Shown here piece by piece: positions 1 through 9,086 of a stretch of 64,000 nucleotides of DNA. Made by a program: the position numbers and the translations under genes. Origin of the DNA: Macrothele yani (lineage: Eukaryota > Arthropoda > Arachnida > Araneae > Macrothelidae); NCBI GenBank assembly GCA_039090855.1, contig CM077034.1:225139331-225203330 (forward strand), read 5' to 3'. The notes under the pieces were generated by a model. The model was not told the origin of the DNA. It was given only the letters and a program-made list of their open reading frames with translations, and made no database searches. The stretch's first letter is position 1. The number at the start of each line of letters is the position of its first letter.

Positions 1-647
1 TTTTCACGTAGGCCTTCAGCTGTAAGCCGACGCACCTCTCTGTGTGTCGGGGAGGGGTTTTTTCCGCTTAATGACTAATCTTAACGTGCAGTATTGAGTT
101 TTTATTAGTAGGTGTTGATTTTTTCTCTGTCGAGTGTGAATTGTCTGTTGTGCTTCTGGTTTCTGTTTTTTTTACGCGTAAGTGAAATTTCTTTTTTCTG
201 TTTTTGCATTTGGGATCGTTCACTGATTTTTCCTTTTATTTCTCGTCGGCTTCAAACCGTTAGCTAATGCACATTCATGTTTTCAGTGTTGGTGCTTTTA
301 TTTTTCGCCTTATGGATACTGTTTAGGTGTGGCACAGTGTTTTTTTATTTTGTTGGTTTTGAAATTGACTGACTTTTTTTCTGCTGTGCATCCTTGGTGT
401 TATTTTTGTTGATTGTGTATAGTACGTTGTGTATTCTGTGTTGGTTGTCTTCACATCTGTCGCTTACGGCGGTGACCTACTGCGATATTTGCTTGAGCCG
501 TGTGTTTTCTTTCATTTTTTTTAGGGGGGGGGGGCGTGCTTCTCTGGTGTTTTTTTTATATAGTGTGTATTGTATGTTGTGTATTTGATAGTGGATTTCT
601 CACTTAATTTGCATGCTCTTCTTTTTTTGCTGTCGGTATGGGTTACT

Positions 648-1409
648 CAGGGCCGGCTGGACCATAGGGGCAACCGGGGCAGACGCCCCGGGCCCCGCGC
701 CTTTACGGGGCCCCGCAGTTTAAAAAACAAAATAATTTTCGGTAACAAAAAATTAACTACATGTTTTTTGTAACTTTTGGGGTGCAAGGCCCTTAAAAAT
801 AAATTTTTGAAGTTTTTTGTTTGTTTCCAATCTCCCCATTTTTGAATACGTTATCTCCCTTGTTCGTCGTAAGGACACTGAGATTTGCAGATTCGAAATG
901 ATTTTTGTAACGACCTTAATCTTTTCCACATTCATGAAATAGCAAATTAAATTTCATCATTTTGCGGTACCCTACTTTTATGTATCCAACGATTTGTGTG
1001 AAAACCTGATACTTAAATTTAAGGAAATAAAAAGGACAATATCCAAGTTACTTTCGGACTACATACGGAGGTCACTTTTTCCAACATTACAAGAAATTGA
1101 AAAAAGAAAAAAAGGCAACTTTCATTTATGAACGCGTATAAAAGTTTAGAATGTCACTAATTTGTCAGTTACTCCACTGTGAATTAAAAATCAATCACTA
1201 AACATGTATCAGGGGAAAAAACTGTTTAAACCAATTTATTTTAGAGGGATCCTTATTATATTTCCTACACAAAAATATTCGCAATGAGAAAATATTCGCT
1301 AAGCAGGTATCTTTTTATCATTTTGTGAATAAGCTGTTATAAGAGTCACAATGCAACCTAAACCTCTTCTCCAAGGAAAGAAAATCGTAGATTTTAAAAC
1401 TTTTTACTT

Positions 1410-1441
<32 letters not shown>

Positions 1442-1700
1442 GCTCTCATTTTCTCTATCTCTCTTCCTCTCTTTTTCTCTCTTTCTCTATCTCTTTTCCT
1501 CTCTCTCTCTCTCTTCCCTCCTCTCTCTATTTCTCTCTCTCCCTCTCATTTTCTCTCTTCCCTCCTCTCTCCCTCTCATTTTTCTCTATCTCTCTCCCTC
1601 TCTTTTTCTCTCTTTCTCTATCTCTTTTCCTCTCTCTCTCTCTTCCCTCCTCTCTCTCTATTTCTCTCTCTCTCTCTCTCTCTCTTCCCTCCTCTCTCTC

Positions 1701-1750
<50 letters not shown>

Positions 1751-1977
1751 TTTCAATCCGTATTATGGTCTTTTTCTTAAGCTTAAAGCAAATACTTCTT
1801 TGAGATAATCGTTTTGTCCTCACGGTAATGTTCGTGTGTCTTCCTCACGAATGATAATTTTCAGAAACGACTTTATTAAAATATGAGATTTACTTTTTAG
1901 TGCCCACAATGAAATTTTGCTCTGGGCCCCGCAATGAAATTTCGCCCAGGGCCCCGCAAGAGTTCCATCCGGCCCTG
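648..1977. mobile_element. Non-autonomous hAT-type DNA transposon, 1330 bp, with 8-bp TSD
   Basis: The left end reads CAGGGCCGGCTGGA and the right end TCCATCCGGCCCTG, inverted repeats of 14 bp with one mismatch. It is flanked on both sides by GGGTTACT (640-647 and 1978-1985), a perfect 8-bp target duplication, as expected for the hAT superfamily. Sub-terminal GC-rich motifs (GGGGCCCCGC and GGGCCCCGCAA) recur at both ends and may be transposase-binding repeats. No transposase is visible inside; the interior is AT-rich and includes a long CT microsatellite. It interrupts the ~415 bp repeat, whose sequence resumes right after the second duplication. The ends are seen directly; mobilisation in trans by another hAT is inferred. 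Confidence 0.88.
1411..1746. repeat. Imperfect (CT)n microsatellite
   Basis: About 335 bp of CT dinucleotides with interspersed TTTT, CCCTCC and CATT interruptions, inside the hAT element. The long open frames on both strands here are serine/leucine or arginine/glutamate low complexity and are not genes. Confidence 0.95.
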
Positions 1978-3413
1978 GGGTTACTGATCTTATTTTTTCT
2001 TTCTCGTCGGCTTACAACCATTGGTCAACGCACCTCTCTGTGTGCCGTGTTGTGTTTTCTGCGTAACAGTAACTATTTCCGTGTGGAACAGTGTGTATTC
2101 TTAATAAATTAATTTTGAAACCACCCGTCCTTATTTCTTAACTTTTGCATCGTACCTTTGGCGTTTTATTTTGTAGTGGGTGTATTTCAGGTGAAGCGTC
2201 TTTACTTCTATCCGGCCGTTTATCACTGTCGGTAGTGACTGAGTAGATGTTATATTTTTGCTTGAACCGTATGTTTCTTGTTGCCATGTATCCTTGGTGT
2301 TTTTTGTTTTATGTGCATCGTCTTTTGTGTTTTTGTGGTTGATTTTAACTTTAACGTGATGGGTTTTCTGTTTTGGTTGCCGTTCTAGTTAGCCAGGCTT
2401 ACTTTTAGTTTTCGTCGGCTTCCAGTCCCTTGCCGACACACTTATGAGTGTTCCATGCCGTTGGTTCTCCATTTAACGGTCGTTGTTTAAATGTCGTACT
2501 GTGTTTTTCTTTTAGTTGTGTTGAAAATGACCGATTCATCCTTTACTGCGTTGCTTTCGTTGGTGTTTTTTTTGTAGAGTGTGCAATGTGTGTTGTGTTT
2601 CTGTGTTTTATGTCTTCACATCTCTCGCTAACGGTGGTGACCTACTGTAGTATTTGCTTGAACCGTGTGTTTTTTTCCTTCTTTTTTTTGTGCCTTTTTT
2701 CTCGGTTTTTTTTATGTATAGTGTGTATTGTATGTCGTGTATTCGGTGGTGGTTTTGCTTAGTTAATGTGCATGTGCTTTCTGTTTTTGCTGTTGGTACG
2801 GGTTGCTGAATTATTTATTTTTTCTTTCCCGTCGACATACACCCATTGGTCGACGCACCGCTCAGTATGTCGTGTTGTGTTTTCAGTGTAACAGTAACTA
2901 CACTATCTACCAACAAGTAATTGGACATCTGTGATAGCAAAGGAAAACGAAGTTTTTTCACCTTCAATAGTTGGTGGAGCCTCCACGAGCGGCGATTACA
3001 GCTGCGCATACTCTCAACCAGGCGTTGTACGACGGCTAGCGGTATTTTCTTCCACTCGGCTTGGAGAAGACAGGCCAGTCCCTTCACCGATTTCGGACGG
3101 TGGGGGCACCCCTTAAGTCTACGCTCCAACTTGTCACAGAGGTGCTCTATAGGGTTAAGTTCCGGTCTATGCGCAAGCCAGTCCATTCGATTAACCCCAT
3201 TGTCACCATACCAAGCAATGGTGAACCTCGCATCATGACAGGTGGCATTGTCATCCTGAAAGTAACATGGGTCCACCCCGTAAAATTGCCACAACGTAGG
3301 AACCGCACGGTCATCCAAAATGGTGCAGTAGGTCTCGGCGTTGAGTATGCCAGGAATTGCGGCCAAGGGTCCCGTGCCATACCAGGAGAAACACCCCTAT
3401 AGCATAATTCCAC

Positions 3414-3593
3414 TGTAACGTACCAGGAGATGTGACGTACCTGCCAGAAGGACGCACACGACATAAAGGCAGATAGGAATCAGAATACATGTCCGCGTAG
3501 CTTAATTGGTAGAGCAACTTATTCCGGAATGAGTGGACCCGGGTTCGAATCCCGGCGTAGGCTAAAAATGACGGAGAAATTCACTTCGTTATA
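3414..3593 (+). repeat. 5' LTR of the TRIM
   Basis: 180 bp, TG at the start, short inverted ends TGTAACG/CGTTATA. The tRNA-like domain occupies LTR positions 78-149. The LTR differs from the downstream copy at roughly ten positions, clustered just before the tRNA domain and in its 3' acceptor strand. Confidence 0.83.
3491..3562 (+). tRNA. tRNA-like domain in 5' LTR
   Basis: A 72-nt cloverleaf: acceptor GTCCGCG/CGTAGGC with one mismatch, D arm GCTT/GAGC, T arm CCGGG/CCCGG with loop TTCGAAT. The A box (TAGCTTAATTGGTAGAGC) and B box (GGTTCGAATCC) of a Pol III type 2 promoter are intact. The anticodon loop is abnormal: ACTTA/TGAGT leaves an 8-nt loop TTCCGGAA, or 6 bp leaves TCCGGA. It is probably a promoter rather than a decoding tRNA. 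No T-run follows, so it has no Pol III terminator of its own. Confidence 0.7.
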
Positions 3594-3594
3594 A

Positions 3595-3606
3595 TGGCGC
3601 CCGAAC
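3595..3606 (+). other. Primer-binding site, tRNA-Lys type
   Basis: TGGCGCCCGAAC is the reverse complement of GUUCGGGCGCCA, the 3' end of animal tRNA-Lys. It lies one base downstream of the 5' LTR, the usual place for minus-strand DNA priming. Complementarity stops after 12 bases. Confidence 0.8.
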
Positions 3607-3726
3607 TATCCGGATGACCCGACCGTTCAAAATCTCGCATTGGTGTGATGTTATTTCCACACCGCGAGATAGGAAAAATATGAGAATCCTTTCTCCAGCA
3701 CTTCGAAAAAAAAAAAAATAATAAAT

Positions 3727-3739
3727 AAGGGGGAGATGA
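3727..3739 (+). other. Polypurine tract
   Basis: AAGGGGGAGATGA, with one pyrimidine, lies directly before the second LTR, where plus-strand DNA priming would start. Confidence 0.65.
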
Positions 3740-3918
3740 TGTAACGTACCAGGAGATGTGACGTACCTGCCAGAAGGACGCACACGACATAAAGGCAGAT
3801 AGAAATTAGAATCAAGGTCCGCGTAGCTTAATTGGTAGAGCAACTTATTCCGGAATGAGTGGACCCGGGTTCGAACCCCGGCGCGGATAAAAATGACGGA
3901 GAAATTTACTTCGTTATA
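3740..3918 (+). repeat. 3' LTR of the TRIM
   Basis: 179 bp, the same layout as the 5' LTR, followed by the CCAC duplication. Its tRNA-like domain is the better preserved of the two. Confidence 0.83.
3817..3888 (+). tRNA. tRNA-like domain in 3' LTR
   Basis: The acceptor GTCCGCG/CGCGGAT pairs along all 7 bp (one G-T), with the same D arm, T arm (CCGGG TTCGAAC CCCGG) and unusual 6- or 8-nt anticodon loop as the upstream copy. The middle of the loop would read CCG (arginine) if decoded, but the loop size argues against normal decoding. A and B boxes are intact. Confidence 0.72.
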
Positions 3919-4689
3919 CCACGGCTACCGAACTTCACAGTTGGCACAATACATTCCGGCAGGAGGTGTTCTTCAAGCAGACGCCAAACCCAGACCCTGC
4001 CATCCGAACGGTAGAGGGTGAACCTTGATTCGTCGCTCCAGAGAACCTGTTTCCACTGTTCAACGATCCACTGTCAACGTTCTTTGCACCACGTTAGCCG
4101 AGCAGCGTTATTAGACTTGGTGATCAAAGGCTTGTGGATGGCAGCACGTCCATGATAACCGAGCAGATGGGCTTCCTTACGGATGGTATTCATCGAAAGA
4201 ACACTCCCGGATGCCTGTTGAAACTCCTCGCGGATGTGGCCCATCGATTTGGTGCGGTTCTTCCGAATTTCTCTGGCCAGCACCCGTCTGTCTCTAACTC
4301 CCAGTTTTGTGGGTCTGTCGGGTCGGGGCACATTCCGACGGTCACCTCTCATCTTCCACTTGCCAATCACGTAGGCCACTGTCGATTTGGGGTACTTCAA
4401 CTCATTGGATATGTCACGTATGAATCGGCCATTTCTGTGATACCCGACGATTACAAATTCCTTGAAATCAGAGAGCTCCGAACTGCGTGGCATCTTGCAT
4501 GCGACTGGTTGCGTTGTTGTTTCCCACACGATATTTAACGGCGGCGGCCGTGACGTGTATCATGGACCACAGATATCGTCGATTTCAGGGGTGTCCAATT
4601 ACTTGTTGGTAGACAGTGTATTTCCAATACGACGATGTCCCAGACTATCACATCATCGCTCCCAAAAATTATAATATAATGATTAACCA

Positions 4690-5190
4690 TTGATGAACGA
4701 TTCGTTCACAACGAGGTATCGAACTCATGTTAATTAATGAAATCAGTGTTTGAATACTTCGAAGCGATTTCTCTTCTTTCTAAGCTGATGTTTTAAACTC
4801 AGTCTAGTTTCCAGAGTGAGATGTTAAACATAGTGTATGGAATACTGGGAAACAACTGTCTACTTTCTAGTGTGAGATATTGCATTCAGTGTTAAGCTTG
4901 ATACCTAACCTTTTGTCTACTTTCCAGAGTGAAGTATTGAACTCGTATATTCTGATACGAAACACGTCTGTCTACTTTATTCAGGGAGGTACCGAACCCA
5001 GTGTACACGTTACACTTTGTCTACTTTTCAGGGTAAAGTATTTAATTCAAGTGTTATGAGTGCTACATAAGACTTTGTTTACTTTTCAGAGTGGGGTGTT
5101 TAACTCAGGTTACGGGGTGCTACGTAACAAATTGATCTACTTTCAGAAATGAGGTACCGATCTCTGTGTGTAGCGTGCTATGCAACATGG
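4690..5190. repeat. Degenerate tandem array, ~57 bp unit
   Basis: The phrase GTCTACTTTCCAGAGTGAG, or variants, followed by TATTGAACTCAGTG recurs about every 50-65 bp, near 4806, 4858, 4916, 4971, 5028, 5079 and 5137. Copies are old and diverged. No coding content is seen. Confidence 0.7.
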
Positions 5191-5259
5191 CATATCTTGG
5201 GTCCGAGACCTTGGCTATCACCCGCCCACCAGTGCTGTTTTTTACGCTTTCCAACCGTA

Positions 5260-5735
5260 TATTGAAGAAGCGTATATGCTAAAACTTTGTCCGTCCGCAC
5301 GATAACTGGCGTAAAAATGGTTCGATTTCGATGAAATTTCACTATGTGGTAGGGGACCACCTGGGAACGAACCCTATTGAAAATCGGACAAGTGGGGTCA
5401 AAGGTCAGGACGTAGGAGCGGGATCCATTCCATTGCACTTATACGTCATAACTTGCGTAAATATGGTTCGATTTCAATGAAATTTTACAATATGATAGGG
5501 GACCACCTGGAGACGAAACCTATTCAAAATGGGTGAATTGGGGTCAAAGGTCAGGACATAAGAGCGGGATGCATTCCATTGCCTTTATGCGCCATAACGT
5601 GCGTAAAACTGGTTCGATTTCGATGAAATTTCAGTATGTGGTAGGTGACCACCTGGGGACAAACCGTATTTAAAATGGACGAAATGGGGTCAAAGGTCAG
5701 GACATAGGATTGCGATCCATTCCATCGCCCTTATC
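5260..5735. repeat. 146 bp tandem repeat, first block
   Basis: Units centred on GGTTCGATTTCGATGAAATT start at 5319, 5465 and 5611, a 146 bp period; each also carries GGGGACCACCTGGGGACGAA and GGGGTCAAAGGTCAGGACAT. The block opens with GTCCGTCCGCACGATAACT at 5289. No open frame spans the units. Confidence 0.85.
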
Positions 5736-5739
5736 CCAT

Positions 5740-6240
5740 ATTATTAAAGTGGACGACAAGTAATTTTGCTTCCTATACTTCCAATGGAAAAACTTTTCTA
5801 CACGTTTCCTTCACAATTAATGTGTTCCCAAGGATGAAAATTTTAATATCGATTAAAATAACTTCTTAATATAACTTGGAATACTTAATATTTTCTAAAC
5901 CATTACCATAATTATATTAAAAATCAATAACTTTTCCTTTGGTGGTGTTGAAACCAGAAAAAGAATGGCGCGACCTGTACTTTGATGACTTCAGTAGACA
6001 AACAAATGTTGGATTGAATAATTATGGTTATGTTTTAGAAAATATTAAGTATTCCAAGTTATGAAATGAAGCTGTTTTAATCGATGTTCAAATTTTCATC
6101 CTTGGGAACACATTAATTGGGAAGAAAAAGATGGCGCGACCTGTATTTTCATGATGTCAGCAATCAAAAAATGTGCTGATCCTATTAAAGTTTTATGGCG
6201 TCACACTTTTGCTAGCAGATGGCCGCGATTCCCATCTGCC
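5740..6240. repeat. AT-rich foldback segment between the 146 bp blocks
   Basis: Inverted arms of ~100 bp at 5814-5915 and 6018-6118 share GGAACACATTAATT and GGAATACTTAATATTTTCTA in opposite orientation. GGCGCGACCTGTA occurs twice in direct orientation near 5968 and 6133. It looks like a MITE or composite insertion that separates two tandem blocks; termini and a target duplication are not clear. Confidence 0.6.
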
Positions 6241-6254
6241 TCATTACGTCACGC

Positions 6255-6860
6255 GTTGTGTGCGTATGTCCGTCCGCACGATAACTCGTGTAACAATCGT
6301 TCGATTTCGATGAAATTTTAGTATGTGGAAGGGAATCACCTGGGAAGGAACCCCATTGAAAGTGAACGAAATGGGGTCAAAGCTGAGGAAATAAGAGCGG
6401 GATCCAATCGACTGTTCTTATGCGTCATAACTAACGTTAAAGAGGTCCGATTTCGATTAAATATTAGTATGTGGTAGAGGATCACCTGGGGACAAACCCT
6501 ATTTAAAATTCGCGAAATGAGGGTCAAAAGTCAGGACATAGGAGCGGAATCACTTCCATCGCCATTATGCGTCATAACTTACGTAAAAATGTTTCGATTT
6601 GGATGAACTGTTAGTATGTTGTAGGGGCTTGCCTGGGGACGAATCCTATTGAAAATGGGCGAAATGGAGTCAAAGGTTAGGACACAGAAGCGGGGTCTAT
6701 TCCATAGCTCTTATACATCAAAACTTACGTAAAATTGCTTCGATTGCGACAAAATTTTATCATGTTATTTCGGAGGTATACTGAACCAGTTCTGTTGAAT
6801 ATCATCGAAATGGGAACAAAGGTCAGGGCGTAGGAGTGAGATTTATTCCACAGCCATTTT
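6255..6860. repeat. 146 bp tandem repeat, second block
   Basis: The same family as 5260-5735, with units near 6299, 6447, 6591 and 6737 (144-148 bp apart) that grow more diverged to the right. This block also begins with GTCCGTCCGCACGATAACT (6268), so the two blocks are paralogous arrays with the same start, rather than one array simply split. Confidence 0.8.
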
Positions 6861-7242
6861 ATGATTTCTAGTATGTTGGAAAGCGTATCATAATCAATGC
6901 ATTGTATGATTTTACTAACTTGTTATTTTTAACTGCGAAGTTTAATTTTAAATTTTGTTTCTAAACTTTAAGTACATGCTATTGCTAACATAATACCAAA
7001 TAATTATGAGGATTAGGAATTTAACACTTTATCCTTTCAATGCTTTATTTGTACATGAACTCTATTCTACTCTCCTTTTGTGTGAACTCGAGTGTTACGT
7101 TTTCATAATCTTTTTCTATGAGTAGTTTTCATATTTAAAAAACGTTTTCATATTTAATTATGAGGATTAGGAATTTAACACTTTATCCTTTGAATGCTTT
7201 ATTTGTACATGAACTCTATTCTCCTTTCCTTTTGTGTGAACT

Positions 7243-7466
7243 TTTTTTTTTTTTTTTTGATTGGAGATTTTACGACCACCGTGAGCAACTCAATGGGCTA
7301 TAAGCAGTCGCCCGTCCCTAATTTAGGGTCACTGGTTTAAGGGAAGGGGGAGAGCCAGTGCCGTAAGACAAACACAACATCCATGCCTCACCGGGATTCG
7401 AACCCAGACCCCTTCGGACGAATGATCAGAGGCCAACGCCTTAGACCACTGCGCCACCGGGGCGGC
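7243..7466 (-). mobile_element. tRNA-derived SINE inside satellite, copy 1
   Basis: On the minus strand the SINE begins GCCGCCCCGGTGGCGCAGTG, a tRNA-derived head with A box, long variable arm like a Leu/Ser-type tRNA and B box GGTTCGAATCC, then a ~120 bp body ending CGTTAA..CCTCCAATC and a poly-A tail (poly-T here). TTGTGTGAACT flanks it at 7232-7242 and 7467-7477, the target duplication, which is satellite sequence. It was made by Pol III transcription and LINE-dependent reverse transcription (family knowledge). Confidence 0.92.
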
Positions 7467-8875
7467 TTGTGTGAACTCGATTGTTACGTTTTCATAATCT
7501 TTTTCTATGAGTAGTTTTCATATTTAAAAAAAGTTTTCATATTTAATTATGAGGATTAGGAATTTAACACTTTATCCTTTCAATGCTTTATTTGTACATG
7601 AACTCTATTCTACTCTCCTTTTGTGTGAACTCGAGTGTTACGTTTTCATAATCTTTTTCTATAAGTAGTTTTCATATTTAAAAAACGTTTTCATATTTAA
7701 TTATGAGGATTAGGAATTTAACGCTTTATCTTTTGAATGCTTGATTTGTACATGAACTTTATTCTCCTTTCCTTTTGTGTGAACTCGAGTGTTACGTTTT
7801 CATAATCTTTTTCTATGAGTAGTTTTCATATTTAAAAAAAAGTTTTCATATTTAATTATGAGGATTAGGAATTTAACACTTTATTCTTTCAATGCTTTAT
7901 TTGTACATGAACTCTATTCTCCTTTCCTTTTGTGTGAACTCGAGTGTTACGTTTTCATAATCTTTTTCTATGAGTAGTTTTCATATTTAAAAAAAGTTTT
8001 CATATTTAATTATGAGGATTAGGAATTTAACACTTTATCCTTTGAATGCTTTATTTGTACATGAACTCTATTCTCCTTTCCTTTTGTGTGAACTCGAGTG
8101 TTACGTTTTCATAATCTTTTTCTATGAGTAGTTTTCCTATTTAAAAAAAGTTTTCGTATTTAATTATGAGGATTAGGAATTTAACACTTTATCTTTTGAA
8201 TGCTTGATTTGTACATGAACTTTATTCTCCTTTCCTTTTGTGTGAACTCGAGTGTTACGTTTTCATAATCTTTTTCTATGAGTAGTTTTCATATTTAAAA
8301 AAAGTTTTCATATTTAATTATGAGGATTAGGAATTTAACACTTTATCCTTTGAATGCTTTATTTGTACATGAACTCTATTCTACTCTCCTTTTGTGTGAA
8401 CTCGAGTGTTACGTTTTCATAATCTTTTTCTATGAGTAGTTTTCATATTTAAAAAAAGTTTTCATATTTAATTATGAGGATTAGGAATTTAACACTTTAT
8501 CCTTTGAATGCTTTATTTGTACATGAACTCTATTCTCCTTTCCTTTTGTGTGAACTCGAGTGCTACGTTTTCATAATCTTTTTCTATGAGTAGTTTTCCT
8601 ATTTAAAAAAAAGTTTTCATGTATAATTATGAGGATTAGGAATTTAACACTTTATCCTTTCAATGCTTGATTTGTACATGAACTCTATTCTCCTCTCCTT
8701 TTGTGTGAACTCGAGTGTTACGTTTTCATAATCTTTTTCTGTGAGTAGTTTTCCTATTTAAAAAAAGTTTTCGTATTTAATTATGAGGATTAGGAATTTA
8801 ACACTTTATCCTTTCAATGCTTTATTTGTACATGAACTCTATTCTCCTTTCCTTTTGTGTGAACTTTTTTTTTTT

Positions 8876-9086
8876 TTTTGATTGGAGGTTTTACGACCAC
8901 CGTGAGCAACTGAATGGGCTATAAGCAGTCGCCCGTCCCTAATTTAGGGTCACTGGTTCCAGGGAAGGGGAGAGCCAATGCCGTAAGACAAACACAACAT
9001 CCATGCCTCACCGGGATTCGAACCCAGACCCCTTCGGACGAATGATCAGAGGCCAACGCCTTAGACCACTGCGCCACCGGGGCGGC
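8876..9086 (-). mobile_element. SINE inside satellite, copy 2
   Basis: Same family, orientation and satellite phase as the copy at 7243, with flanks TTGTGTGAACT and TTGTGTGAACC. It shares private variants with that copy: GAACCCAGACC in the tRNA head and CGATTG instead of CGAGTG in the satellite just after it. It is therefore a duplicate made with the array, not a new insertion. Confidence 0.92.

Larger units (their letters stand above)
1..2900. repeat. Degenerate ~415 bp tandem repeat, about 4-5 copies
   Basis: The block starting TCGTCGGCTT (then an imperfect ACCATTGGTCAACGCACC) recurs near 10, 244, 2004, 2411 and 2828. A second block, GGTGACCTACTG then TTTGCTTGA, recurs about 205 bp after it, near 472 and 2635, with a worse copy near 2235. 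After removing the element at 648-1977 the spacing is about 410-420 bp. Copies are strongly diverged and T-rich. The ORFs in this stretch look like chance translations of low-complexity sequence; I see no gene. Confidence 0.7.
3414..3918 (+). mobile_element. TRIM-like miniature LTR retrotransposon with tRNA-like LTRs
   Basis: Two direct repeats of ~180 bp (3414-3593 and 3740-3918, about 94% identical by eye) flank a 146 bp non-coding interior. Each starts TGTAACG and ends CGTTATA, short imperfect inverted ends as in LTRs. One base after the first repeat comes TGGCGCCCGAAC, complementary to the 3' end of animal tRNA-Lys, a standard primer site; a purine run AAGGGGGAGATGA precedes the second repeat. 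CCAC flanks the whole (3410-3413 and 3919-3922), and Tc1 copy B at ~22805 has the uninterrupted site with one CCAC. It has no gag or pol, so it must use an autonomous relative's proteins. Both LTRs contain a 72-nt tRNA-like domain. The structure is seen directly; mobility is inferred. Confidence 0.85.
2966..4493 (-). pseudogene. Tc1-like transposase, DD34E family, disrupted
   Basis: A Tc1-family transposase cuts and pastes the element by binding the inverted repeats and using a DDE catalytic triad in the nucleus. The start MPRSSELSDF lies at 4493, followed by a paired helix-turn-helix DNA-binding region (KYPKSTVAYVIGKWK; RDRRVLAREIRKNRT). The catalytic core is split: the first aspartate block (SDESRF) is near 4033, and FQDDNATCH and NPIEHLCDKLERR follow the TRIM at lower coordinates. 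In copy B the spacing between the second D and E is 34 residues. The last ~15 residues are out of frame because about 11 bp are missing near 3010 relative to copy B. With the 505 bp insertion in its core, the gene cannot be active. Confidence 0.9.
2901..4618 (-). mobile_element. Tc1/mariner-type transposon, copy A, interrupted by a TRIM
   Basis: Terminal inverted repeats CACTATCTACCAACAAGTAA (left) and its near-complement ending GTTGGTAGACAGTG (right) are flanked by TA at 2899-2900 and 4619-4620, the target duplication of this superfamily. The neighbouring ~415 bp repeat copy near 2066-2082 reads TAACAGTAACTATTTCC with no insertion, which shows the empty target. Transposase is encoded on the minus strand. 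A 505 bp LTR-flanked element plus a CCAC duplication breaks the gene at 3414-3922. A close relative, copy B, lies at 22283-23483. Confidence 0.93.

Noticed and set aside
1351..1823. Long open frames on both strands over the CT tract
   Set aside because: They translate the microsatellite into Ser/Leu or Arg/Glu runs; no domain or start context.
3491..3888. Two ordinary functional tRNA genes
   Set aside because: The anticodon loop is 6 or 8 nt, no T-run terminator follows, and both lie at the same place in two LTRs.
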